A DNA stretch of 64,000 bases, taken from assembly GCA_023436495.1 (NCBI GenBank), contig JAEZIT010000128.1, forward strand, positions 11,063 to 75,062, given 5' to 3'. A program made the position numbers and the translations under genes. Below, one piece after another: positions 1 to 9,395 of the stretch. The stretch's first letter is position 1. Each line of letters opens with the position of its first letter. The DNA comes from Acidobacteriota bacterium. GTDB lineage: Bacteria > Acidobacteriota > Blastocatellia > Pyrinomonadales > Pyrinomonadaceae. Under the pieces are notes generated by a model. The model saw only the letters and a list, made by a program, of their open reading frames with translations, was not told the DNA's origin and ran no database searches.

Positions 1-382
1 AATCTTCGTCTCCGGAGACCAGGACGGCGGTGTCGTAGCGGCCGGCGAGGCTGAGCATATCGACGGCGATCTCGACGTCGAGGTTCGCTTTGCGCGTGCC
101 ATCGTAGAAGGTCTTCAGTTCCTTCTGAACGACGCGGAAGCCGTTTCGGCGCATCCAGAGCAGAAAACCCTGCTGGCGTTCGGCGCCGGCGTCGACGCCG
201 GTGTAGAAAAAGGCGCGCAGCAGGCGGCCGTCGCCCATCAGAACGCGGAGAAGTTTGTTGTAATCAATATCTATATTATGAAAGCGCGCGGCGTGGAACA
301 GGTTGTTGCCGTCAATAAACACGGCCACACGCCCACGATGCCCAAATTGCCAGGACGAGCTCGTTCTCGTATCAAACTGCAT
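1..382 (-). CDS. NYN domain protein (LabA/DUF88-like), partial
   Basis: The reading frame begins at an ATG at 382 and runs off the left edge, so only about 127 N-terminal residues are present. Visible are VAVFIDGNNLF near residue 19, the first acidic strand of NYN/PIN-like nucleases, and later KANLDVEIAVDML followed by AVLVSGDED, matching the family's conserved acidic positions. NYN proteins are predicted metal-dependent ribonucleases acting on RNA in the cytoplasm; that role is family knowledge and is not shown here. It is divergent from the zinc-ribbon gene at 669. The C-terminal part is unknown. Confidence 0.8.
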   Translation of the reverse strand, partial: MQFDTRTSSSWQFGHRGRVAVFIDGNNLFHAARFHNIDIDYNKLLRVLMGDGRLLRAFFYTGVDAGAERQQGFLLWMRRNGFRVVQKELKTFYDGTRKANLDVEIAVDMLSLAGRYDTAVLVSGDED

Positions 383-668
383 TGTTGTGACCCCTTTTAA
401 ATAAATAAACGGCTGGTTCGGAGCTGCAGTTCGACAGAAAATTGAAACCGGTGTGATCCGTTAAAATGAAACGTAATCAGATGTTAATTTTCGCTATCTA
501 AATATCAGTCTAACCAAATAAGTGTGTGTTAAAATCCGGTCCTCAAACCTGCTTCCGCCGGTGATCCGCAATCAAAACAAGCCGTCTTAATAGTTTGCAA
601 TTAAAGACGCAAATCGGTCAAGCAACTTTTTTAGTTTAATGATAATATCGACTGAATAAGTTTTGTTT

Positions 669-1661
669 ATGGCGGAACAGAACGGCGAGCAGGAAATATT
701 TCAGATAAGGGACGAGACGGCCGTTGTCGGGTTTGCCGCGGAAGAGATGCGGGCATGCCCGGCATGCGGCCGTATGAACGCGCCGAACCGGCCGAAATGT
801 ATGTATTGCGCCGAGGTGCTGGAGCTCGAAGCCGCACACATCGGCGACGCCGGCCTGCGTACGCGGCGGCCCGAATCGGACGCGAACGCATTCAATGTAG
901 TGATCGCGGCCGTCGGTGAAAAATTTGACGCAAATGCAGCCGCGAGATTGCTCGGGCGGGACGCGGAAGCGGTAGGCTCGTCGGTCGCGGCCGGGTGCGC
1001 GGTGCCGGTCGGGCGTTACGAGACCGAACGGGAAGCCGCGGTAATTTGCGAGAGGCTGGGGGAAATCGGAGCCGAATGCAGGTTAGTAAGCGACGAATCG
1101 CTGCGGGCGGCGGTCCAGCCGCGAAGGCTGCGGCGGATAGAGGCGAACGGCGGCGCGATCGCCGTTTTCGATTTTAATACGAATGAGCGGATCGAATTTG
1201 CGGCGGCGAACCTGTTGCTTGTGGTAACGGGAACGATCGTTGAGACTCGTACCGAGACCGCCGGAAAGAGAAAGGGCAAAACCGTAAAGATCGACGATAC
1301 CGCGGAGACCGTTTCGGACATGCCGGTGATGGACCTGTATTTTCCAGGCGACGAAACGGGCTGCCGCGTAGTGCCGCACGGGTTCGATTTTTCGTGTCTC
1401 GGCGACGAAAAGGGAATGCTGGCGGCAGAGAATTTTGCGAAGCTGAAAGAGCGGCTGAAGCAGGCGGCGCCGTCGGCTCAGTTCGTTGAGAATTATGCGA
1501 AGCTGCGCGGAGCGATCGGGGACATTTGGGAAATAGAAGAGCGGCGCGATTCGGGCGGGCTGACACGGCAATACGGGAAATTGGGATTTGAAAAGGTCAC
1601 GGCCGCGGACAATCGGACGCAGTTCGCTAAATTTTCGCGGCTGCAGCGGCAATTTTTATGA
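669..1661 (+). CDS. Zinc-ribbon protein of unknown function
   Basis: A 330-residue protein. Near residue 30 it has a CPACG...CMYC pair (two CxxC knuckles), a rubredoxin-like zinc ribbon. The rest is a mixed alpha/beta region I cannot assign to a family. The frame could open at TTG 663, but ATG 669 is preferred; no strong ribosome binding site precedes either. The stop overlaps the start of rlmB (ATGA), so the two are translationally coupled. A second zinc-ribbon protein lies after rlmB, which suggests RNA- or ribosome-related work, but this is only context. Confidence 0.75.
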   Translation: MAEQNGEQEIFQIRDETAVVGFAAEEMRACPACGRMNAPNRPKCMYCAEVLELEAAHIGDAGLRTRRPESDANAFNVVIAAVGEKFDANAAARLLGRDAEAVGSSVAAGCAVPVGRYETEREAAVICERLGEIGAECRLVSDESLRAAVQPRRLRRIEANGGAIAVFDFNTNERIEFAAANLLLVVTGTIVETRTETAGKRKGKTVKIDDTAETVSDMPVMDLYFPGDETGCRVVPHGFDFSCLGDEKGMLAAENFAKLKERLKQAAPSAQFVENYAKLRGAIGDIWEIEERRDSGGLTRQYGKLGFEKVTAADNRTQFAKFSRLQRQFL

Positions 1662-2545
1662 GAAAAAAGGGTGGGTTTCGCGAACAGAGACCGGGCGGAA
1701 GAGAAGACAGGCGGCCGAAACGAGACGAACGGCCGAAACGAGACGAACGGCGACGCGAATCGGAGCGGAGGCAGGCGGAGCCGCCCAGGCGCGAGACGAA
1801 CGCGAATGTGATATTCGGCGTGCTGCCCGTGCTGGAAGCCTTGCGCGCGAACGCGCGGCGTATAGATAAGATACTGATCGCCGAAGGCGCAAGGGAAAAG
1901 CGTCTGTCGGAGATAATAGACCTGGCACGCAGCACCGGAATTGCCGTAAACCGCGTGCCGCGCGAGGGCATTGTTAAATTTGCCGGCGACGGCGCGAACG
2001 TGCAGGGCGTGCTGGCATTTGCGGCGGCGGCCGATTACACGGACGCTGACGAGATATTGGAAGCGGCGGGCGAGGAGGCGCTGGTCGTTCTGCTTGACGG
2101 CGTCGAAGACCCGAGGAATCTCGGGGCGGTGCTGCGCGTGGCGGAGTGCGCGGGCGCGGGCGGCGTTGTGATCCCGGAGCGGCGCGCAGCCGGCTTAACG
2201 GACACGGTAGCGAAATCGTCGGCAGGCGCGATCGAATATGTAAAGGTCGCGAAGACGGCGAATCTGAACCGGTTCATTCAGGAATTAAAGCAGCGGAAGA
2301 TCTGGGTCGTCGGAACCTCCGGCGATGCCGAGATGAGCTATGCCGATTGGGATTGGACACAGCCGAGCGCGCTTGTGCTCGGGGCGGAAGGCTCGGGGCT
2401 GCACCGGCTGGTTGCGGAGAACTGCGATGTGTTGGTAAAAATCCCGATGTATGGAAAAATAGATTCCCTGAACGTATCGGTAGCCGCCGGCGTAATTTTG
2501 TTTGAAGCACGGCGGCAGCGCGACGCGAAAAACGTGGAGGAATAG
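1658..2545 (+). CDS. rlmB: 23S rRNA 2'-O-methyltransferase (RlmB/TrmH family)
   Basis: SPOUT-class methyltransferase predicted to methylate a 2'-OH in 23S rRNA (G2251 in E. coli) using SAM. Residues 1-45 are an Arg/Glu/Lys-rich extension. A substrate-binding domain starts at NVIFGVLPVLEAL, followed by the SpoU domain with its three motifs: NLGAVLR near 153, LGAEGSG near 240, and SLNVSVAAG near 270, which form the trefoil knot. Length (295) is somewhat above the usual 245-250 because of the charged extension. It overlaps the upstream gene by four bases. The exact target base cannot be read from sequence; other TrmH paralogues are the alternative. Confidence 0.9.
   Translation: MRKKGGFREQRPGGREDRRPKRDERPKRDERRRESERRQAEPPRRETNANVIFGVLPVLEALRANARRIDKILIAEGAREKRLSEIIDLARSTGIAVNRVPREGIVKFAGDGANVQGVLAFAAAADYTDADEILEAAGEEALVVLLDGVEDPRNLGAVLRVAECAGAGGVVIPERRAAGLTDTVAKSSAGAIEYVKVAKTANLNRFIQELKQRKIWVVGTSGDAEMSYADWDWTQPSALVLGAEGSGLHRLVAENCDVLVKIPMYGKIDSLNVSVAAGVILFEARRQRDAKNVEE
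1713..1748 (+). repeat. 18-bp tandem duplication inside rlmB
   Basis: Two perfect adjacent copies of an 18-bp unit encode a repeated RPKRDE hexapeptide in the basic N-terminal tail of RlmB. The repeat is in frame and probably arose by slippage. It extends a disordered RNA-binding tail. Confidence 0.8.
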
Positions 2546-2554
2546 GGGCGTAAG

Positions 2555-3091
2555 ATGTTCTGTCCAAAATGCGGCACAAAGAATCCTGACACCGGCAAAT
2601 TCTGCCGAAGCTGCGGTACGGACCTCGGGAACGTATCGGCGGCGCTGACGTCGAACGAGGTGCGGCCGCTGCCGGTCGTCGATCGCAAGGGCAAACCGAT
2701 CAGCCTGGAAGGCGCTATAACAAAAGGGTTTATGGGCCTTGCGTTCATGATCGTTTCGGTAGCCCTGGCATTTTCGGGGACAGGCCGCGGATGGTGGTTC
2801 TGGCTTTTGATCCCGGCATTTTCGATGCTCGGGGCGGGGCTGGCGCAATATATGCAGCTTAAAAGAGCAGAGGGCTCACGGCCGACGTTCGCTGCACCTT
2901 CGTCGGAAAATGTGCTGGAGCAGTCGAGGGAGCGATCAGAACTGCCTCCTTTGCAGACGGAATATGTTTCGCCGGAATCGCGATACAAGACCGGCGACCT
3001 TGTGCCGCCGAGCGTGACGGAAGGGACGACGCGCCACCTGGACCTAAATTCCGAAGGCGAAACGATGACGCTGCCGAAAAAGCCGCAGTAA
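2555..3091 (+). CDS. Zinc-ribbon membrane protein
   Basis: A 178-residue protein beginning MFCPKCGTKN and continuing with FCRSCG, a classic N-terminal zinc-ribbon with two CxxC pairs. Two hydrophobic segments at roughly residues 68-82 and 88-104 (the second Trp-rich, GWWFWLL) would place it in the inner membrane. The polar C-terminal third is rich in Ser, Glu and Pro. It begins nine bases after rlmB, so is likely co-transcribed. The function is unknown; many such proteins have no assigned role. Confidence 0.8.
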   Translation: MFCPKCGTKNPDTGKFCRSCGTDLGNVSAALTSNEVRPLPVVDRKGKPISLEGAITKGFMGLAFMIVSVALAFSGTGRGWWFWLLIPAFSMLGAGLAQYMQLKRAEGSRPTFAAPSSENVLEQSRERSELPPLQTEYVSPESRYKTGDLVPPSVTEGTTRHLDLNSEGETMTLPKKPQ

Positions 3092-3093
3092 TT

Positions 3094-5259
3094 CTATTTT
3101 CTCACGATGACGCGGGCATTTCCCGCATTTCCATTCACATCGAAAACACGCAGCGTGACGACGTATTCACCCGCCGCGGCGGCCGGAATGTCGAACGTAT
3201 AGGTCTCACGCGGGCCGTCCGAGATGCCGTCGTCGGCAAAGACAGCCTGCCAATCGCCGCCGTTGATGCTGTATTCAGCGCGTGTGATGTAGCTCGCCGC
3301 GTCGGTCGCGGTGAATGAGACGCGTGCGCGGCTGCCGGTGATCACCGGAGAGCCGGCCGCGGCGACGACCGGCGGTGTGTTATCGATGTCCACGGGTTCG
3401 CTCAATTTATCGCCGGAGAGCGCGAGCGGCAGCGGATTGGACGGCGTGTCTTTGGCCGTGATCCGGAAAACGTAGCGGCCGTCGGCAAGCGATTGCCCGT
3501 CGAGAGTGTAAAAATTCTCGGAAATATTTTCGCGAAGGAGTTTGAACGTCGATTCGCCGGCTTCGCGATAATGGACGTCGTAAACCATTTTGTCGCCGTT
3601 GCGGTCTTCGGCGGTCCATTGGAGCGAACGCGCGCCGCGTTGATAGACCTTACGCGGAGGAACTGAGGTCGCGGGCAATCCGAAATCGGCGGGATCGAGT
3701 CCGGAAAGCTCGATGTTCGGGTCGATCTGTACCGGCGGATTCGGCGCAAGGCCGACGTTGGTCGGCAATATCTGAATAGAAAGCACCTCGGGCGCGATGT
3801 TGCGACCGCGGAATGAGACGTTCACTTCGTTCAGGCTCGCGGCCGTTGCCGACGGACGAAGGACGGCACGCCACTGTAAATATTTCGCTTTGGGGCTGGC
3901 TATCTGTGCGCCCTTCTGGTCGGTGTAGGGCGTGCTCCAGGCGCTCCAGGTTTCGTCGGGCCGTTCGGTGTTTCCGGCGCGCGTCTGGATCTGGACATTT
4001 CCGGCAGACCTCCACCAGATGCGGCCCCAGTCAGCGGCGGACTTGGCATCGAGGACGGCTGATTCGTACGTGCCCTCGGCCCCGGTTTCGGCGCCGATCC
4101 GGAAAAGACTGCCCTGATTGCTCGATGTCGCGAAAAGCCCGTTGGCGGATGAGCGGATGGTCGAGATCTGATTCGCGTCTGATTGCAGAAGCAGCGTTTC
4201 GCCGCCGTCATTGGCGACGCGGTAAATGCGGCCTTTGTCGGACGTTCCCACGAGAACTCCGTTCTGTTCCGCATAAATGGAAAATGCCGATACCGCCGCG
4301 GACGACCAGACGATATCGCTGCCGCCATCCGGCAATATACGGTAAACCGCCGATTTCGCAGAGGTCAGGTCGTAACGGCTCTTGGCCGGAGTTTCGGGAG
4401 CGGAAGGATTCGGTTTCTCGACAGTTACGGCTTTTGTTTCTGGTGATGCGGAGGGCGTTGCTTCGGCGGTTTTCGGCGCGGAGACGGATTCGCCAAGCGC
4501 GAGCGCGTAGATCGAACCATCGGGTGCGACGGCCAGTTCGTGAATTTCACGCAGCTGCGAATCGAGCAGGCCGAAGGGTTTTCCGTCCGCGCCGAAACGC
4601 ATAACAATTCCATTGGAATCGGTGCCGGCGTATAGATTGCCCTGGCGGTCGGCAGCCAGCGAGATGATGTGCGTTTCGCTCGTATCAAAAAGAAGGGACG
4701 ATTCCGGCGTCGCGTTAGTGGCGCGTACGCGATAAATGCGGCCATTCTCGCCGGTTCCGACCGCGAGGCTGCCGTCGGGCATTGCCGCCAGTGACCAGAT
4801 ATATTTTTCCTTCGGATCGAAATAAATTTCAGGCTGTCCGGCGGCGGATATGCGGTAAACCTTGCCGTCCGGCGATGTGGCGGCGAATATTTCGCCGCGG
4901 CCGCCGATAACGATGGCGGAGACGTTAAGCTCGTTCAGGTCGGCGAAAAGCTCGCCCTTGCCGGCGGAATTGACGCGGTACAGACGGCCGTCACCGCCTG
5001 TGCCGAGGTAGATGTTTCCGGCTGCGTCGGCTGCGCTCGACCAAATGTACGGCTGGCCGGTCTTGAAGACCTCCGCCAGACGCGGAGCGATCGTGATCGT
5101 GCCGTTCTGATCGATCGAGACGCCGCGGGCATCGCCTTTGAGCACGTCGGCGCGGGAATTGACCGTCCAGATCGCGGGTTCGACGGCGAATGCCGTCGTG
5201 ACCGAAAAAGCTATACAAATCGCCGCAAATAGAGCACGCGAAAATTTAAATGTCGTCAT
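3094..5259 (-). CDS. Secreted beta-propeller protein with Ig-like C-terminus
   Basis: About 721 residues from ATG 5259; an upstream in-frame TTG at 5277 would add six residues but splits the signal peptide poorly. The signal peptide ends near TTAFA. Residues 50-400 hold repeated blades of the form IYLGTGGDGRLYRV, IFAATSPDGKVYRI and LAVGTGENGRIYRV, as in NHL/WD-like propellers, interrupted by a Thr/Pro/Ala linker. The C-terminal 250 residues look like fibronectin/Ig-type strands (YVFRITAKD, YVVTLRVFD). The protein is probably periplasmic or surface bound. No catalytic residues are recognised. It is convergent with the zinc-ribbon gene (2-bp gap). Confidence 0.75.
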   Translation of the reverse strand: MTTFKFSRALFAAICIAFSVTTAFAVEPAIWTVNSRADVLKGDARGVSIDQNGTITIAPRLAEVFKTGQPYIWSSAADAAGNIYLGTGGDGRLYRVNSAGKGELFADLNELNVSAIVIGGRGEIFAATSPDGKVYRISAAGQPEIYFDPKEKYIWSLAAMPDGSLAVGTGENGRIYRVRATNATPESSLLFDTSETHIISLAADRQGNLYAGTDSNGIVMRFGADGKPFGLLDSQLREIHELAVAPDGSIYALALGESVSAPKTAEATPSASPETKAVTVEKPNPSAPETPAKSRYDLTSAKSAVYRILPDGGSDIVWSSAAVSAFSIYAEQNGVLVGTSDKGRIYRVANDGGETLLLQSDANQISTIRSSANGLFATSSNQGSLFRIGAETGAEGTYESAVLDAKSAADWGRIWWRSAGNVQIQTRAGNTERPDETWSAWSTPYTDQKGAQIASPKAKYLQWRAVLRPSATAASLNEVNVSFRGRNIAPEVLSIQILPTNVGLAPNPPVQIDPNIELSGLDPADFGLPATSVPPRKVYQRGARSLQWTAEDRNGDKMVYDVHYREAGESTFKLLRENISENFYTLDGQSLADGRYVFRITAKDTPSNPLPLALSGDKLSEPVDIDNTPPVVAAAGSPVITGSRARVSFTATDAASYITRAEYSINGGDWQAVFADDGISDGPRETYTFDIPAAAAGEYVVTLRVFDVNGNAGNARVIVRK

Positions 5260-5373
5260 TAATGTCGGGTTGTACAAAATTATTATAACCGCCGTAAAGC
5301 GAGCCGTTCAGCAAATATAGCAAAAGGTTGGGGAAGTAAAAAGGTAGAAGCACACAGAGAAGAAGGCGCGGGT

Positions 5374-6723
5374 CTACGACCGGATCTTTTCGCGGAGCTT
5401 CGATTTATACCCGAGCGATCCAATAGTTTCGGCCGCCTCTTCGCCGATCATGAAATGGACGGCATCGCGGAGGTCTTCGGCGTCGCCGGTGATTAGGCGC
5501 GCGCTGCGTTCGCGGGTCAGGTATGCCCAGAACCATTCGGACAGCACATAGATGCGGTTGCGGAAACCGATCAGCAGCACGACGTGCAGGAACAGCCACA
5601 TCATCCACGCGATCCAGCCGGAAAAATGCCAGCCGCGCAGGTCGGCTATGGCTTTGCTGCGGCCGATGGTCGCCATCGTGCCTTTGTCCACATACTGGAA
5701 ATCCTTTCGCGGTTCGTTCTTAAGATCGCGAAGAATATTATGCGCGGCGTGTTTGCCCATTTGCATCGCCGCGGGGGCAAGGCCGGGCACGACAAGGCCG
5801 TTCGCCTGTTTAAGCGAGGCTATGTCGCCCACGACGAAGATCTCCTTAAAGCCCGGCAGCGAGAGATCGTACGAGACCGGGACGCGGCCGGCGCGGTCGG
5901 TCTCCGTCCCCAGCGCTTTACCTAGCGGCGACGCGGCGACGCCGGTCGCCCATAGGACGACATCGGCGTTCAGCCATTTCTCACCGACCTTTATACGGCC
6001 CGGCTGGAGATCGGTCACGAAACTATTCAGAAATACCTCGACGCCGAGGTCCTCGAGCTGTTTTTTCGCGCTTATGGAAAGGTCTTCGTGAAAGGACCCG
6101 AGCACGCGGTCGGATCCTTCGAAAAGCATTACACGTGCTTTGGTGGTATCGATCGCCTTGAAATCGCGGTTGAGCGCCGTTCGGGCGATGTCCGCGATGG
6201 CTCCGGCAAGTTCCACGCCGGTCGGGCCGGCACCGACGACCGCGAAATTGAGCTCGGGCTGCTTGCCGGTCTCATAGGCTTCGCGTTCGGCGAATTCGAA
6301 TGCGAGCAGAATGCGGCGTCGCATTTCGACGGCGTCTTCCAGCGTTTTCAGGCCGGGAGCCGCGAGTTCCCACTGGTCGTTGCCGAAATACGAATGCCGC
6401 GCGCCGGCGGCGACAATTAAGTAATCGTACGAGAATTCCGATCCGTTCTCGAGTTCGACGGTTCGCTTTTCCTTGTTGAACGAGACGACCTCGCCGAGAA
6501 TGACCTCGATATTTCTTGCGTAATGCAGGATTCGGCGAATGGGTGATGCTACCTCGCCGGGGGAGAGAACGGCGGTCGCTACCTGGTAAAGAAGCGGCTG
6601 AAACGTATGATGGTTCTTGCGGTCGATCACCGTAACGGCGACCGGTTTTCCTGCGAGCTCACGTGCGGCCCATAACCCTGCGAAGCCGCCGCCGATTATC
6701 AATACCCGAGGTTTGTTTTCCAT
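5374..6723 (-). CDS. ndh: Type II NADH dehydrogenase (NDH-2)
   Basis: A 449-residue single-subunit, non-proton-pumping NADH:quinone oxidoreductase. The N-terminal FAD dinucleotide fold is GGGFAGL (residue 11), the NADH fold is GAGPTGVEL near 160, and the FAD-closing motif is VVGDIA near 300. The C-terminal part has hydrophobic Trp-rich helices (SGWIAWMMWLFLHVV) consistent with membrane attachment. HTFQPLLYQVAT near residue 40 is typical of NDH-2. It transfers electrons from NADH to the quinone pool at the inner membrane. No cofactor or operon partner lies adjacent; sulfide:quinone reductase is unlikely because no conserved redox cysteines are seen. Confidence 0.9.
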   Translation of the reverse strand: MENKPRVLIIGGGFAGLWAARELAGKPVAVTVIDRKNHHTFQPLLYQVATAVLSPGEVASPIRRILHYARNIEVILGEVVSFNKEKRTVELENGSEFSYDYLIVAAGARHSYFGNDQWELAAPGLKTLEDAVEMRRRILLAFEFAEREAYETGKQPELNFAVVGAGPTGVELAGAIADIARTALNRDFKAIDTTKARVMLFEGSDRVLGSFHEDLSISAKKQLEDLGVEVFLNSFVTDLQPGRIKVGEKWLNADVVLWATGVAASPLGKALGTETDRAGRVPVSYDLSLPGFKEIFVVGDIASLKQANGLVVPGLAPAAMQMGKHAAHNILRDLKNEPRKDFQYVDKGTMATIGRSKAIADLRGWHFSGWIAWMMWLFLHVVLLIGFRNRIYVLSEWFWAYLTRERSARLITGDAEDLRDAVHFMIGEEAAETIGSLGYKSKLREKIRS

Positions 6724-6821
6724 GTGCCGCCTCCGTTATGTTAACGCGGGAAAAGCGCCGCTGCCTATATCATCTATACGAGAACGTGTCGTGAAAAGTT
6801 TCACAAGCAGTGCGATACCCG

Positions 6822-7841
6822 TTATGCTCCGATATATTTCGCATATATCGAACGTGCCTCCGCAACATCGTCCGTACCCTTTATGATCGCGCGTGCGTCG
6901 CGAAAGACCGTCAGTTCGCGGCCGTCGATGGCTGCGCGGACCAGGTATTCATTCTGCTTAACCTCCGCCAGGTTCGCGAGCCGCGCGGCAAGCGCCGGCA
7001 GGTCCAGTGTCACGGGCACGGGCGGTGCGATCTGAACGGCGTCGCGGCCGCAGAGCACGGCGTTGAATTCCTGCGTTTCGGCATCGAGAAAATCGAAGCG
7101 CCGATGCCCGCACGCAGGGCATTCCGGCATAGGAGCTCCGAGCTTTATCTTTCGCCAATCGTTCTGCCAGACGTCGATCTGCATCAGCGAGCCGTGGAGT
7201 GACGCGGTATCGCCGACGATGAGCTTTAGCGCTTCGGTGACCTGGACAGCGGCAATGGACGCGATGACAGGCATGATCACCCCGGCGGTGTCGCACGTCG
7301 GCGAACTGCCCGCGTCGGGCATTTCCTCGAAAACGCAGCGCAGGCACGGCGTTTTGCCGGGAATGATGGTCATGGTCGTTCCGTAGCTGGACACCGCAGC
7401 GCCGTAGATCCAGGTCTTTTCGTGCTTTACGCAGGCGTCATTGAGCAGGTATCGGATCTGGAAATTGTCAGTGCCGTCGAGCGCGAGGTCACAGCCGTCG
7501 ATGAGGCTTTCGATGTTGGAATTATTGACATCGACAATGACGGGTTCGACCTCGACGCCGGAGTTGATCTCGGCGATGCGCGCCTGTGCGGCCGCGGCTT
7601 TGGGCAGGCGATCGGCGGCGTCGGATTCCTTAAAAAGCGTTTGCCGCTGAAGGTTAGTGAATTCGACAAAATCGCGGTCGACAATACGGAGCCGTCCGAC
7701 GCCGGCCCGCGCGAGCATTTCTGCATGAGAGGCACCGAGAGCTCCGCAACCGACGAGCAAAACACGCGCGGCGAGAAGTTTTTCCTGGCCTGCGCGGCCG
7801 ATCTCCGGAAACAAGATCTGTCTGCTGTAACGTTCGTTCAT
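6822..7841 (-). CDS. ThiF/MoeB-family E1-like adenylyltransferase
   Basis: A 339-residue enzyme that would adenylate the C-terminal Gly-Gly of a sulfur-carrier protein (ThiS or MoaD) using ATP. The N-terminus is RYSRQILFPEIG, followed by the nucleotide fold GCGALGASH near residue 31, a DRDFVE acidic loop, and two zinc-binding pairs, CLRC and CPAC. The C-terminal 80 residues form an extra small domain. No thiS or moaD lies nearby, so thiamin and molybdopterin roles cannot be separated. The molybdenum formate dehydrogenase in this window makes a MoeB role plausible. Confidence 0.85.
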   Translation of the reverse strand: MNERYSRQILFPEIGRAGQEKLLAARVLLVGCGALGASHAEMLARAGVGRLRIVDRDFVEFTNLQRQTLFKESDAADRLPKAAAAQARIAEINSGVEVEPVIVDVNNSNIESLIDGCDLALDGTDNFQIRYLLNDACVKHEKTWIYGAAVSSYGTTMTIIPGKTPCLRCVFEEMPDAGSSPTCDTAGVIMPVIASIAAVQVTEALKLIVGDTASLHGSLMQIDVWQNDWRKIKLGAPMPECPACGHRRFDFLDAETQEFNAVLCGRDAVQIAPPVPVTLDLPALAARLANLAEVKQNEYLVRAAIDGRELTVFRDARAIIKGTDDVAEARSIYAKYIGA

Positions 7842-7886
7842 GTAAATCCGGCCTTTTAGCCATTCTACAATGTCAGGCGGGAAAAG

Positions 7887-9395
7887 CTAATTTTTTCGAA
7901 AAAGGCGTTCGATGGCGGCGCGGTGCATTAATTCCGGTGACGGCCGCCGGCCGGTCCAGATGAATTGCTGTTCGGCAGCCTGCGCGATTAGCATTTCGAG
8001 TCCGCCGAGCGTTTCCACTCCCGCTGCGGCGGCCTCGATCAGCAGCGGCGTTTCGAGCGGCGTATAGATCAGGTCGTAAACGAGCTTTAGCCCGGCGAGA
8101 TGACGGGCCTGTGCGGGCGTTTTGCCTTCGGCCTTGCCGGACATCCCGAGCGGTGTGGCGTTAACGAGAATGTCGAATTCAGAGAATGATCTTCCCGGCA
8201 ATTCGGCCAAATCAGGAAGGACGGCGGATCGCGCGCCGAATTCGGCGGCGAGGGCTTCGGCTTTTTGCGGATCGCGTGCAAAGACGGTGACCCCTGCACC
8301 TTCGCGTAAAAGTGCATGAACGCATGCCCGCGCAGCTCCGCCGGCGCCGATGACGGCGACGTTCGCTCCGTTCAGGTCCTTGAGACGCCGCAGCAGCGGC
8401 GCGATGAATCCGGCCGCGTCGGTGTTCGAGCCGTAGAGCTTGCCGCCGTCGATCCGGATCGTATTGACGGCGCCGACGGCCGCAGCTGTGTCGTCTATTT
8501 CGTCTAGGTGCGGAATGACGGCCTGTTTATGCGGGATCGTGACGGCAAATCCACGAAGGTCGAGATCGACCTCGCGCGTTTCGGGGTTGACGAACCGTCG
8601 AAAGAAAGCGTCGACGTCCGAACCCTGGAAAGGGACGAAGACGGCGTTTTCGGCATTTTCGCGGAAAACGGCATTGTGGATATAGGGCGACATCGAATGT
8701 GACGTGCCGCCGCCTATGATGCCGTAAATGTGGGTGTCGCGGTCGAGCTCTTTGACGCGGTAAACGTCGATCATGTCGCGGACGGAGATCTGCCCGGGAG
8801 CGGTTTCACTGCCTGTTTCGAGTGAGGCATAGGTCAAATAGGCGCCGTGCGCCAGGCCGAGAATGCGTGTCCATTTTCCGGATTCGCCCATCGCGATCGG
8901 AATGACCGCGACGCCGCGCGAATGAGCGAGATCGAGGAGGTTCCAGACAGCTATCGAATCAACGGCATCGTCGGCGCGGACGGCAAGTTTGACCACGTCG
9001 CAGCCGGTCGCAGCGAGGCGTTCGAAGATCTCGGGGAGATCGGCGGGCACGCCGGAAAAATCGTGGAACGAACAGATCTTCGGGCGGAAGCCGCGAAAAA
9101 GAGCGTTTTCGACGACGTCCTCTTCGAGGTCGGCGCCGCAGAAATCGCCGGTCGTATTCCAGAAATCACGGCGGTCTTCGATATTGAGTTTTCGGGCGCC
9201 GCCCTGATCCGCGGGGCGAAAAGTTTGAATAAAATTTTCGTTGAAGGGAATTTCTATGCGTTCGAATTCATTTTCGTCGAGGCAGTCGAACCGCAGTTCG
9301 GTCAGGTCCGCGAGGCCGGAGGCGGTTTTGATCTTTTCGTTGAATTCGTCGGCGGTCGCCGCACAAACGGTGACGCAGACCTTCCCTGAGTTCAT
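7887..9395 (-). CDS. aroDE: Bifunctional 3-dehydroquinate dehydratase / shikimate dehydrogenase
   Basis: A 502-residue fusion for two successive shikimate-pathway steps. Residues 1-225 are a type I dehydroquinate dehydratase: TELRFD strand, catalytic His in SFHDF and the Schiff-base Lys in VVKLAV. Residues 235-502 are shikimate dehydrogenase: SHSMSPYIHN substrate loop, TIPHK with the catalytic Lys, NTDAAGF with the catalytic Asp, and the NADP fold GAGGAARA. The same fusion is known from plants, chlamydiae and several bacterial phyla. Its stop overlaps the start of the TspO-like gene's 3' end by four bases (9392-9395), so the two are coupled. AroA and AroK lie 20 kb away. Confidence 0.92.
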   Translation of the reverse strand: MNSGKVCVTVCAATADEFNEKIKTASGLADLTELRFDCLDENEFERIEIPFNENFIQTFRPADQGGARKLNIEDRRDFWNTTGDFCGADLEEDVVENALFRGFRPKICSFHDFSGVPADLPEIFERLAATGCDVVKLAVRADDAVDSIAVWNLLDLAHSRGVAVIPIAMGESGKWTRILGLAHGAYLTYASLETGSETAPGQISVRDMIDVYRVKELDRDTHIYGIIGGGTSHSMSPYIHNAVFRENAENAVFVPFQGSDVDAFFRRFVNPETREVDLDLRGFAVTIPHKQAVIPHLDEIDDTAAAVGAVNTIRIDGGKLYGSNTDAAGFIAPLLRRLKDLNGANVAVIGAGGAARACVHALLREGAGVTVFARDPQKAEALAAEFGARSAVLPDLAELPGRSFSEFDILVNATPLGMSGKAEGKTPAQARHLAGLKLVYDLIYTPLETPLLIEAAAAGVETLGGLEMLIAQAAEQQFIWTGRRPSPELMHRAAIERLFRKN

